In this document: in pieces, positions 17,819 through 25,808 of the stretch
Layout: every line of letters starts with the position of its first letter
Numbering within the stretch: the stretch's first letter is position 1
NCBI GenBank assembly: GCA_942491525.1
Contig: CALOBW010000030.1
Span: 310,001-374,000, forward strand
From: CAYWBU01 sp942491525
Lineage (GTDB): Bacteria > Desulfobacterota > Desulfomonilia > UBA1062
DNA length: 64,000 bases
Direction of reading: 5' to 3'
Translations under genes and position numbers: made by a program
The notes under the pieces: generated by a model
Databases searched by the model: none
What the model was told of the DNA's origin: nothing
Seen by the model: the letters and a program-made list of their open reading frames with translations, nothing else

Positions 17819-17923
17819 GCGACCTCCTTATCTGCGCTTGAGCTGCTCTAAAAATTAAGCCCCGAGAGGCGCTTTGCAAGCGCACAAATGGACTTCCGGA
17901 GAAGCGAGTGATATAGACGAGTT

Positions 17924-18529
17924 ATGAAATATACAATCTACTTTGCCGGCGCCCTCTTCTCGCACAAGGAGCTGGTCGGCAACCATCTGCTGGCCCGGGC
18001 CATTGAAAATGAATCATGATATCGCTGCATCCTGCCCCAGAACCTGGAGCAGCTCTCAGAGCGCAGCGTCGACATCCGCAACACCGACCTCAAGGCGGTC
18101 ATGGAGTGCGACCTCTGTATCTTCAACTTTGACGGCACAGAGCTCGACTCAGGCACGGTGGTGGAGTTCATGTTCGCCAAGCTGCTCGACATCCCGGCCG
18201 TGCTGCTGCGGACCGACTTCAGAGCCGGCGGCGACCAGGAGCATGACCAGTGGAACCTGATGTGCTCGGGCTACCCCAGATCGGAGAGCCTGATTATCAA
18301 CGCCATGCAGGCCTACCACATCGATTTTACCACCAAAGGAATAGAAGCCTATTATCAGAATCTGGCCGGGCCAGTTATAGAGGCCCTCGACAAGGTAAGA
18401 TCATTGCCACCGGTACTCAAAGAGAACATTGACGAGATCTACAACTGGGCCGTAAAGTTCCCGGGCAGCGGCCTGCAGGCCGACATTCCAGCCATTATTA
18501 AGCGCAAAAAATCTCAGGGGCTCCTATAG
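17924..18529 (+). pseudogene. Nucleoside 2-deoxyribosyltransferase-like gene with in-frame TGA
   Basis: The frame from ATG 17924 reads KYTIYFAGALFSHKELVGNH and meets TGA at 18017-18019, then continues in frame with YRCILPQNLEQ to 18529. The whole reading would be 201 residues. The first part (YFAGALFSHKE) and later D-L-C-I-F-N-F-D-G-T-E-L-D-S-G-T are the substrate and catalytic motifs of the nucleoside 2-deoxyribosyltransferase family, including the Glu/Asp region of VVEFMFAK. The TGA sits in a loop where relatives tend to have Gly, so GGA to TGA is a one-base change. Downstream translation could restart at ATG 18101. Decay, sequencing error and recoding cannot be separated here. Confidence 0.7.
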
Positions 18530-18874
18530 GGAGTTCAGAATCAGCTCATCCAGGCCCGGAATAGCTCCCAGATGCTCGGCCAGTCTGATTTTGACCTGCG
18601 GATAGACCGTCTCAGCGCCCCTGACCAGTTCAGGGATGTCGCGGCTGACATGGGTTCCCGGGGCCAGAAAGAATGGAAAAATGGTGATCGTATCTGCGCC
18701 GGCCTCAACCATGTGCTCGATCTGATCCGGCAGGCTCGGCCCGGCCAACTCAAGAAATGCAGCCGACACCAGGTCAAACTTTGAATTTTTAAGCAGGCGC
18801 ACAGCCAGAGCCTCAACCTCCTGGTTGGACTCCAGCCGCCGGCTGCCATGGGCCATAATGATCAGCGCCTGCAT
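18524..18874 (-). CDS. cbiX: CbiX/SirB-type chelatase
   Basis: 116 residues, the length of the small single-domain CbiX chelatases. It has the N-terminal MAHGSR motif with its metal-binding His, and a second His in FFLAPGTHVSRDIPE, at the usual spacing. These proteins insert cobalt or iron into sirohydrochlorin for cobalamin or siroheme synthesis, probably as dimers. The ATG at 18874 overlaps the TGA of the ThyX-like gene (TGATG), so the two are translationally coupled although their pathways differ. It ends convergently, overlapping the broken deoxyribosyltransferase gene by 6 bases. Confidence 0.88.
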   Translation of the reverse strand: MQALIIMAHGSRRLESNQEVEALAVRLLKNSKFDLVSAAFLELAGPSLPDQIEHMVEAGADTITIFPFFLAPGTHVSRDIPELVRGAETVYPQVKIRLAEHLGAIPGLDELILNSL

Positions 18875-20514
18875 CACTTCTGCTCGGCGATGATCTCGGC
18901 AATCGCCTTATGGGTTTCAAGGTTATAGTTGGGATTGATCTTCTTGAGCTTGCCGCAGAATGCGCCCTCGGTGCAGTAGCCCAGGTTGCACTTGGGCTCG
19001 ATCAGGAAGCTCAAGTGTGGCAGCTGCTCTTTCATCAGACAAGCCTTCTTCTCGGAGGAGGCCATGCGCTCGGGCTCGCACTCGGTGCAGAGGCGCAGGG
19101 GCATCTCCAGGCTGAGGGCGTTGATCAGGTCATAGCTCTCGAGGGTGCGCATGCGGATGTTGCGCGGCACGATGTAGAGGGCGTCGCGGGCATCAATGCC
19201 CTTGTCGACCAGCTTACCGTAGAAGCGGATCTGACGGGCGGTGTGGTAGATATAGGCCTTGAGCATTTCGGGCTCGGCCTTGATCTTATTTTCGATGATG
19301 AAGGCCTCTTCAGCCTTAGCCAGAATTTTTTCGACATTCTCAATGTCGTCCCAGATCTCATTCACAATGCCCACGGCACGCGCGGCAGCGCTGTAGATGG
19401 ACTCCACATGCTGCTTGAGGGTGGCGTGGCGTTTCTGCTCACTCCAGACGCGCCAGGAGATGGTGCTGGTGGTCTGGATATTGAGGGCCTCATTGTAGCG
19501 GCGGCAGAAGCTGGAGAGCAGGGCCCGGTTCTGCTGGGTGATGGCGTAGAGGTCGCGGCTGTCCTTATAATCCAAGGCCTTCCTGAAAGCCTGCTGCAGG
19601 CTGACCAACTCGTTTCTGGCGCTGTCGGGCAGGTCATCGATGATGCGCACGATGGCCGGATCGATAGGGTTGCCCAGTTTGTCATGCATGGATGAGGCGT
19701 AGTCGGCCTCGGGGGCGCGGAAGATGTTGTAGTGCAGATAGGTCTCACGCGGCACGGCCCGTCGCATGCGGTAGATCTGGCCCATGCCGACCTCCTCGAC
19801 CAGATCGCTGATCTGGTCGGCAAAGAGGGCGAACTCCTCGGGCAGATAGGCTGTGCCGGCGCGCCGCTCGTCATCCACAGCCACGGCCAGGTTGACCAGC
19901 GAACCCAGCGGCACCAGATAGAAGAGGTCTGCCGGATCATTATAGGGTTTGAGCTTGTTGAAGGCCTGGATGGCGTCCACCCGGCGGCCGAAGCGCTCCT
20001 TGATGTCGCCGAAAAGCGTAAAGAGATCATCGCTGATCTCGAGATATTCCTGGAACAGCTGAGAGTTGGAGCTGATGGAGCGCGGCACAACCAGCTCGGA
20101 TGAGGTGGTGGCGCGACGGCGGCCGCTGGTGACCAGCGAACGCGAGAAGGCCACGCCGGTAAAGGCCGAGTCGATCATCTTGGTGCCGTTCATGCCCAGA
20201 GCCACCATGGCCAGGCCCTCCATGGAGTGGCCGCGGCCGATGCCGGTCATATTTTTACGGAAGACAGCGTCTTTGATATCCTTGCCGGACTCGCGAATCT
20301 TGACCAGCTCCTCGCTCAGCGAGGTCTGGTAATCAACCGAGCGGGCCACCGCCACCTGGATCAAGGCGACGATCTCGTCCGGACCTAAGAAGTCACGGCC
20401 CAGCGCCTCCCGGACACCGGCATCGCTGGCCGGCACCTGGGGCAGAAAACCCATTGTTTTTACTTTAAGATCCTGCGGCTCAATAAACGAACGTCCCTGA
20501 TGCTCAAAAGACAT
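18874..20514 (-). CDS. thyX: Large two-domain ThyX-like thymidylate synthase
   Basis: 546 residues, about twice a standard ThyX. ThyX enzymes make dTMP from dUMP using FAD and methylene-tetrahydrofolate. The N-terminal half has RGHSMEG near 94 and SRSLVTSGRRRATTSSE near 124-139. The C-terminal half has WRVWSEQKRHATLKQHVES, a degenerate form of the ThyX RHRxxSxxxxS motif. A cysteine-rich end follows (LCTEC, CNLGYCTEGAFC). This arrangement fits the less-studied double-domain ThyX branch. Activity is not certain because the signature is altered. The ribosome site lies inside a hairpin (20518-20546). Translationally coupled to cbiX. Confidence 0.6.
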   Translation of the reverse strand: MSFEHQGRSFIEPQDLKVKTMGFLPQVPASDAGVREALGRDFLGPDEIVALIQVAVARSVDYQTSLSEELVKIRESGKDIKDAVFRKNMTGIGRGHSMEGLAMVALGMNGTKMIDSAFTGVAFSRSLVTSGRRRATTSSELVVPRSISSNSQLFQEYLEISDDLFTLFGDIKERFGRRVDAIQAFNKLKPYNDPADLFYLVPLGSLVNLAVAVDDERRAGTAYLPEEFALFADQISDLVEEVGMGQIYRMRRAVPRETYLHYNIFRAPEADYASSMHDKLGNPIDPAIVRIIDDLPDSARNELVSLQQAFRKALDYKDSRDLYAITQQNRALLSSFCRRYNEALNIQTTSTISWRVWSEQKRHATLKQHVESIYSAAARAVGIVNEIWDDIENVEKILAKAEEAFIIENKIKAEPEMLKAYIYHTARQIRFYGKLVDKGIDARDALYIVPRNIRMRTLESYDLINALSLEMPLRLCTECEPERMASSEKKACLMKEQLPHLSFLIEPKCNLGYCTEGAFCGKLKKINPNYNLETHKAIAEIIAEQK

Positions 20515-20517
20515 AAA

Positions 20518-20546
20518 ATCTCCCCCGAAATGTTATTGGGGGAGAT
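20518..20546 (-). promoter_or_regulatory. Hairpin that buries the ThyX ribosome-binding site
   Basis: A perfect 9-bp stem (ATCTCCCCC / GGGGGAGAT, 11-base loop) places the GGGGGAG ribosome site of the ThyX-like gene in the 3' arm, four bases before its ATG. Such a structure would limit translation unless opened. A terminator reading is weaker because only four T residues follow. Confidence 0.5.
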
Positions 20547-20587
20547 AATCACACTTTAGACGCCCGCTGTCAAAAAGTTCTTGCAGA

Positions 20588-21181
20588 TCAGTTGGCGAAA
20601 GCCTCCTGCAGATGCAGAATTTCAGCCAGCTCGAGCTGCGCCTTCTCGCGCGCCTCATAGGCCATGATGAAGGAGCCCTTGCTGGAATCCTCCTGGAAAT
20701 TCATGAAGGCCCTGAACCACCACTGCTCGCGCCGGGCCTCATCATTGGTCCAGTTCTCATACTCGATCCGATAGAGGGCCACAAAAACACCGGTGCGGCC
20801 GATGCCGTGACGGCAGTGAATCAGCACCGGGTAGGACTCGGGACGATCCATGACATCCAGAAACTTCTCAACCCAGTGCATGTCGGGCACCTGTTCAGTC
20901 GGCAGGTGCACATGGTTGACCCCCAGACTCTCCAAGACCTCCTTCTCCGGCAACACATCTTCAATGGTATTGCGGAAATCGATCACGGTGCGGATGCCCC
21001 TCTTCTCAATAACATCGGGCAGAACTTCCGGTGGAATGGCGGCCGAACGATAGACCCGGCCGCTGTCGACGGTGTGGAACTTATAGGTTCCTAACCAGCT
21101 GATATATGAACCGGTCAGACAGATAAAAAAGATGCCGACAATAATTGATATACTACGGGATAACGAATGTTTTTTTTCCAT
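20588..21181 (-). CDS. Membrane-anchored dual-specificity/tyrosine phosphatase
   Basis: 197 residues. A single N-terminal hydrophobic helix (about 8-30) precedes a phosphatase domain with the complete CX5R loop, IHCRHGIGRTGVF, and an upstream general-acid region (LPTEQVPDMHWVEKF). TVDSGRVYRSAAIPPE is the usual N-terminal motif of this family (DSP-like, often called protein tyrosine phosphatase with VYRSAxP). It probably dephosphorylates proteins or phospholipid head groups at the membrane; the substrate is unknown. GAGG precedes the ATG. It lies 73 bases upstream of the ThyX-like gene in the same direction. Confidence 0.85.
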   Translation of the reverse strand: MEKKHSLSRSISIIVGIFFICLTGSYISWLGTYKFHTVDSGRVYRSAAIPPEVLPDVIEKRGIRTVIDFRNTIEDVLPEKEVLESLGVNHVHLPTEQVPDMHWVEKFLDVMDRPESYPVLIHCRHGIGRTGVFVALYRIEYENWTNDEARREQWWFRAFMNFQEDSSKGSFIMAYEAREKAQLELAEILHLQEAFAN

Positions 21182-21421
21182 TTCTTACCTCGTGGTGACT
21201 TGCATACTGAGATGAGGGTTTGTTTTGAATAAAGGCGGGATAAAATTAAGAACAAGAGCATGACAGAATCACAAAAACATCAACCCAACAACTTCTTATG
21301 CCACACTCCTTTTTTTAACCAAAATTTAAAATACCAAACAACGTTTAAAACAGATAACACATCCGGTCCGATAACACAAACAGACCTTTTACCAGCCGTT
21401 AATTGGTGCTATGGGCAGACT

Positions 21422-22366
21422 ATGCAGAACAGAAAGATACGGGGCCGCTTCGCCCCCAGCCCTACCGGCTACATGCATCTGGGCAACGCCTTCGCGGCCC
21501 TGATGTGCTGGCTGGGCGCCCGCAGCGCTGGCGGCGAAGTTATCCTGCGCATTGAAGATATCGACCCCTCCCGGGCCCGCCCGGAGTTCTATCCGGCCAT
21601 CCTGGACGATCTGAAGTGGCTGGGGCTGGACTGGGATGAGGGCCCCTACACCCAGGGCCAACGTCTCAAGCTATACAATCAGGCTCTCTCAGATCTGGAG
21701 CCTCACACCTACCCCTGCTACTGCAGCCGCAAAGATCTGCAGCAGGCAGCCCGGCGCAATGCCGGTTTCAGCTACCCCGGCCTTTGCCGCAATCTTACCG
21801 CCGAGGAACGCCGCCAGAAAGCCATATCCGGCCGCAAACCAGCCACCCGCCTGACACTCCCGGATCAGACGGTCAACTTCAGTGACCTGATCCTGGGAGA
21901 AGTACAGCTGGACACCAGAGAGCTGGGCGGAGATTTCACGGTGCGTCGCTCAGACAATATCTTCGCCTACCAGCTGGCCGTGGTGGTGGACGATATCGCC
22001 ATGGGCATCAATCAGGTAGTGCGCGGCGCCGATATTCTGGAGTCCACGCCGCGGCAGCTCAGGCTCTACGAACTACTGGGTGAAGAACCGCCGACCTATG
22101 CCCATGTTCCGCTGCTGGTGGATGAAGATGGCAAGAAACTTTCCAAGAGTCACCAATCACTGGAGCTGATGCGCCTGCGGGAGGCCGGCGTCCGGCCGCA
22201 AAAAATTGTGGGCTACCTGGCGTACAGAGCGGGGCTGATCGATCAGCTGCAACCAATCACCCCGGTCGCCCTGCTCAAAGATTTCAGTTTCAAGCGCCTG
22301 CATCAAAATGAGATCATGGTGGAAAACAACATTGAGCAGTTACTGCTTAACCAGATCTCCAGCTGA
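21422..22366 (+). CDS. gluQ: Glutamyl-Q tRNA(Asp) synthetase
   Basis: 314 residues from ATG 21422. The frame runs upstream to 21260, but that part is AT-rich, unlike the family, and is rejected. The class I synthetase motifs are FAPSPTGYMHLGN (HIGH-type) and KKLSKSHQS (KMSKS-type). Zinc ligands are seen in YPCYCSRKD and SYPGLC. The C-terminal anticodon-binding domain of GluRS is absent, which defines GluQ (YadB). The enzyme attaches glutamate to queuosine at position 34 of tRNA-Asp. The 240-base region before it is AT-rich and shows no other gene. The end overlaps the SGNH gene by 27 bases. Confidence 0.93.
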   Translation: MQNRKIRGRFAPSPTGYMHLGNAFAALMCWLGARSAGGEVILRIEDIDPSRARPEFYPAILDDLKWLGLDWDEGPYTQGQRLKLYNQALSDLEPHTYPCYCSRKDLQQAARRNAGFSYPGLCRNLTAEERRQKAISGRKPATRLTLPDQTVNFSDLILGEVQLDTRELGGDFTVRRSDNIFAYQLAVVVDDIAMGINQVVRGADILESTPRQLRLYELLGEEPPTYAHVPLLVDEDGKKLSKSHQSLELMRLREAGVRPQKIVGYLAYRAGLIDQLQPITPVALLKDFSFKRLHQNEIMVENNIEQLLLNQISS

Positions 22367-23302
22367 CTGAGTGTTGCCACTCTTCAGAGAGTTAAGCTTT
22401 CTTTCGATATCATCCAGAACCAGCTGGGCCCCCCTGTCACTCAGATGTCCATCAGAATATGAACTCAAATCCTGAGTGATGTAGTAATACTCCGGCGTAT
22501 TCATATCCCAAACAAGATCTTCCGCAGAGAAAAGTTTGTTAATCTCGCTCTGGTAATACTCCCAGGCACCGGTCGCCTGATACTCCTGCTGCCACTCATG
22601 ATAAATCGGGTAGTAGTAGGCCAGAACCTGCACATCCCGCTTATGAGCCAGCTCCACAATGCGCTTCAGATCAGAAGAGGCGGTCTGATCCACTACGATT
22701 GTACTGTACGGTTTGGACTTATGGGTCTCAACGACTTCAGCAAAGACTACTCCGTGCTTCTCCATATTATCATCACTATATCCCCACTCGCTGGAGTGAA
22801 AGATATCTAAATAAGGTTTATCAATAGCCCGCTTCTTATATTTGTTAACATGCTGGTAAGGGAACATACTGAAAACACTCAACCAATACTCAACAGGCTT
22901 AATTTGAGACGTTTTGCAGCCACTGTCCCGGGTAGTCAGCGGATAGAGACATAAGATTAAATACTTCATATTGCCGCGATTAATCGCCTGTTCAACAGCA
23001 TAGCGCAATTCAGTTGCATTGGCCCCGCGCATAGACAGATTATAAATCTTATATCCATCCAGAGCGCGAGTATCCATATTATCGGATACAGATGAACCAG
23101 CAACGATGCCTTCAAAATTATCAGGAATATATCTATACGCATGCAGATATTTAGTTGTCCGTTCAACCTGGGTACCCCAAATCCGGACATCATCACGCCC
23201 AAAGAGGCCGAACTCATCCACATAGACATTGACACAGACCGTCACAACTACGATCAACAACATAAACAGGGCTGTACTAAAAACAAATCTTTTAGAAGTC
23301 AT
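22340..23302 (-). CDS. SGNH/AlgX-like accessory protein of O-acylation
   Basis: 320 residues with one N-terminal membrane anchor (TALFMLLIVVVTVCVNVYV) and a periplasmic domain. The block I motif VAGSSVSDNMDTRAL has the nucleophile Ser, and the C-terminal YSDGHLSDRG supplies the D-x-x-H-like pair expected of SGNH hydrolases/acyltransferases. Partner proteins of this type receive or transfer the acyl group delivered by an MBOAT protein. The start overlaps the MBOAT gene by 11 bases. The base composition is more AT-rich than its neighbours. The target polymer is unknown. Confidence 0.75.
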   Translation of the reverse strand: MTSKRFVFSTALFMLLIVVVTVCVNVYVDEFGLFGRDDVRIWGTQVERTTKYLHAYRYIPDNFEGIVAGSSVSDNMDTRALDGYKIYNLSMRGANATELRYAVEQAINRGNMKYLILCLYPLTTRDSGCKTSQIKPVEYWLSVFSMFPYQHVNKYKKRAIDKPYLDIFHSSEWGYSDDNMEKHGVVFAEVVETHKSKPYSTIVVDQTASSDLKRIVELAHKRDVQVLAYYYPIYHEWQQEYQATGAWEYYQSEINKLFSAEDLVWDMNTPEYYYITQDLSSYSDGHLSDRGAQLVLDDIERKLNSLKSGNTQSAGDLVKQ

Positions 23303-24860
23303 AATACAAGAACTCCGTCGTCTGCATGCTCAACATGAAATGCATGCTGAACCAGATCAGCAGGGCCAGGATTGAAGCGTTGAGATAACTGAACTTAAAC
23401 CGCAGGCGGCTCTCCTTAGCCGGCACCAGATCCTTGCGGTCAAAACCAAGCGCCGGCTTAAAGTCACGCATGATTTCCTGGGTATTGGGCATATGCCAGG
23501 CGATAATCCAGAGAACGACAAAGAAGAGGACCACCCGGGTGCCCTTGAAATACTGAAGCTCGCCGGCCACAACCAGACCGGCCGCAGTTAACATTTCGCC
23601 CAAGCCGCCAAGACTGGCCAGGAAATCCGGCGTGAAAACCATCCCGTTCAGCCCCAGCATGGCCTGAACCATGACCAGAGCGCCATCCAGGCTCTCGGCC
23701 CTGAAGAAGACCCAGGCCAGCACCACCGCCATAAAGGTCAGCATGCGGGCCGCAAAACTGCTCTGCAGACTCAGGCCGACGGCCTCCTTAAAGGCTCGAT
23801 AGCCGTGATTGATCACCAGATAGGTGCCGTGCAGAGCGCCCCAGATCACAAAGGTCCAGCCGGCGCCGTGCCAGAGACCGCCCAGCAGCATGGTAATCAT
23901 CAGATTGACATACTTGCGCGGCTTGCCCTTGCGGTTGCCGCCCAGCGGAATGTAGAGATAGTCGCGCAGGAAGGTTGAGAGGGTGATGTGCCAGCGCTTC
24001 CAAAAATCGATGATGCTGGTGGCCTTGTAGGGCGAGTAGAAGTTCTGCGGCAGGGTTATGCCGAACATGCGGCCCAGGCCGATTGCCATATCCGAATAGC
24101 CCGAAAAATCAAAGTAGATCTGGAAGGTGTAGGCCAGAGCACCGCCCCAGGCCTCAATAAAGGTCAGGGTCTCGCCAAGCTCGGCCGCGGCAAAGGCCGG
24201 TTTGGCAAAATCAGCCACCCCGTCGGCAATCCAGATCTTCTTGATCAGACCGATCAGGAAGATAACCGTGCCGATGGAGATGTTCTCATAGCTGAAGCGC
24301 CGCTTCTCGGCAAACTGAGGCAACATATCCTTGTGGTGCACGATGGGGCCGGCCACCAACTGCGGGAAGAAAGTCACAAAGAGCGCATAGTGCAGGAAGT
24401 TGTACTCCTTGGTCTCGCCGCGATAGGTATCAACCAGAAACGATATCTGCTGGAAGGTAAAGAACGAGATGGCCAGCGGCAGGATAATCTTCTCCAGGTT
24501 GTAGCTGCTGCCAAAGACCCAGTTGATGTTATCCACAAAGAAGTTGGCAAACTTATAATACCCCAGCAGGAAGAGGTTAAGCGTGATGCCGAAGGTAAGC
24601 AGACCTTTACGCACCGCCGGACGATCATGAAGCTTAGCCGAACCGCCGTCATGAAGCAGGCGCCCAAGGCTGTAGTTGAAGATAACCGAACCGATAATCA
24701 GCCAGAGGTAGACCGGGTTCCACCAGCCGTAATAGACCAGCGAAGCGCCCACCAGCCAGAGGATGGCGCTCTTATGGAAACCGCGCCCACCGATCAGATA
24801 GTAGCCCAGCAGGGTAACCGGCAGAAAGACCAGAATAAAAATAAAGGAATTAAAAAGCAT
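23292..24860 (-). CDS. MBOAT-family O-acyltransferase (AlgI/DltB type)
   Basis: 522 residues, about twelve transmembrane helices. It has the AlgI-type start (LFNSFIFILVFLPVTLLGYY), the conserved P.KATSIIDFWKRWHITLS block, and the catalytic-His segment GGLWHGAGWTFVIWGALHG. These proteins move an acyl (usually acetyl) group across the inner membrane onto an exocellular polysaccharide or similar acceptor. The gene sits between a small lipoprotein gene and the SGNH partner, forming a three-gene unit. No polysaccharide synthesis genes are in the window, so the acceptor is unknown. Confidence 0.93.
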   Translation of the reverse strand: MLFNSFIFILVFLPVTLLGYYLIGGRGFHKSAILWLVGASLVYYGWWNPVYLWLIIGSVIFNYSLGRLLHDGGSAKLHDRPAVRKGLLTFGITLNLFLLGYYKFANFFVDNINWVFGSSYNLEKIILPLAISFFTFQQISFLVDTYRGETKEYNFLHYALFVTFFPQLVAGPIVHHKDMLPQFAEKRRFSYENISIGTVIFLIGLIKKIWIADGVADFAKPAFAAAELGETLTFIEAWGGALAYTFQIYFDFSGYSDMAIGLGRMFGITLPQNFYSPYKATSIIDFWKRWHITLSTFLRDYLYIPLGGNRKGKPRKYVNLMITMLLGGLWHGAGWTFVIWGALHGTYLVINHGYRAFKEAVGLSLQSSFAARMLTFMAVVLAWVFFRAESLDGALVMVQAMLGLNGMVFTPDFLASLGGLGEMLTAAGLVVAGELQYFKGTRVVLFFVVLWIIAWHMPNTQEIMRDFKPALGFDRKDLVPAKESRLRFKFSYLNASILALLIWFSMHFMLSMQTTEFLYYDF

Positions 24861-24861
24861 A

Positions 24862-25068
24862 TTACTGTTCGCTTATCTGACGGATCTCGTCGCGGTTGAT
24901 GCTGCGCAGCTTGCCGTCCCCGTCCTTAAACTCATAGAACTCGGTGGTCTCATTGTAGCGGACCTCCTGGGCCTGGATAACGGTTCCATCCTTGAGCTCA
25001 ATCAGCTGCAGTTTAGCTGCACAACCGGTCATTATCAGGATTGAGATAAATAGCAAAAACTTCTTCAT
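24862..25068 (-). CDS. Small lipoprotein
   Basis: 68 residues from ATG 25068, chosen for GGAG six bases upstream. A lipoprotein signal (KKFLLFISILIMTGC) leads into a short beta-rich domain (LIELKDGTVIQAQEVRYNE, FYEFKDGDGKLRSINRDE). It resembles small SH3/Sm-like 'conserved lipoprotein' folds with a K-D-G-x-x-I motif. Its stop is one base from the start of the MBOAT gene, so it probably belongs to the O-acylation unit. Function unknown. Confidence 0.8.
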   Translation of the reverse strand: MKKFLLFISILIMTGCAAKLQLIELKDGTVIQAQEVRYNETTEFYEFKDGDGKLRSINRDEIRQISEQ

Positions 25069-25214
25069 AACCATCTCCAATTAATCTGCGCCTCAAGCGT
25101 TAAGTGACGCAGTCCATGCCATAGCAAAATATTCAGCGGAGATCTAACATAATCATCACTCAAACATACAAATTTTGCAGAGACTCAACCAAGCAGGCGT
25201 GCTAAATATCAGCT

Positions 25215-25808
25215 ATGCAGCACCTTAGCGCAATATTCCTGTTTGCCCTGAGCACCTCCATTACGCCGGGGCCCAACAACATCATGGTCATGACCTCCGG
25301 CCTCAACCACGGTCTGCGCAAGACCACGCCCCACTATCTGGGCATCTGTCTGGGTTTCCCGGCCATGGTGCTGGCCATCGGCCTCGGACTGGGCGCCATC
25401 TTCATGCAGCTGCCCATGCTGCATAAGATCATCAAAATTGTCGGCATCGGCTACCTGCTCTACCTGGCCTGGCTGATCGCCAAGACCAAGCCCGAGCTGG
25501 CAGAAAGCGGCAAACCGCTGAGCTTCATGCAGGCCGTGCTCTTCCAGTGGGTCAACCCCAAGGCCTGGATCATGGCCATGGGCGCGGTGGCCACCTACAC
25601 CAGCCTGGACGGCAACATTCTAACTGAAGTCGCCATCATCACCGGCATCTATCTGCTGGTGCTCTTCCCGGCCGTCGGCAGCTGGTTCCTCTGCGGCTCG
25701 CGCCTGCAGCTGCTGATCAAGAGCCCGCGCCAGCAGCGAGCCTTCAACATCTGCATGGCCCTGCTGCTGGTAAGCTCGGTGCTGCCGATGCTCAGGAGCC
25801 AGTTTTAG
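25215..25808 (+). CDS. LysE/RhtB-family amino-acid exporter
   Basis: 197 residues with six hydrophobic helices. The family signature is present at the N-terminus: FALSTSITPGPNNIMVMTSG. Further conserved parts are GICLGFPAMVLAIGLG and the FQWVNPKAWIMAMGA segment. Members export basic or neutral amino acids, homoserine or related compounds; the substrate is not predictable. The gene stands alone and ends convergently with the hydrogenase gene, overlapping it by 17 bases. Confidence 0.9.
   Translation: MQHLSAIFLFALSTSITPGPNNIMVMTSGLNHGLRKTTPHYLGICLGFPAMVLAIGLGLGAIFMQLPMLHKIIKIVGIGYLLYLAWLIAKTKPELAESGKPLSFMQAVLFQWVNPKAWIMAMGAVATYTSLDGNILTEVAIITGIYLLVLFPAVGSWFLCGSRLQLLIKSPRQQRAFNICMALLLVSSVLPMLRSQF

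Noticed and set aside
18017..18019. TGA read as selenocysteine, or as glycine under a changed genetic code
   Set aside because: The hairpin lacks a bacterial SECIS-type loop and relatives appear to have Gly here. Many genes in the window end normally with TGA, which excludes a UGA=Gly code.
21260..21421. An N-terminal extension of GluQ by 54 residues
   Set aside because: The extension is AT-rich, unlike the family, and the conserved protein begins at the ATG at 21422.
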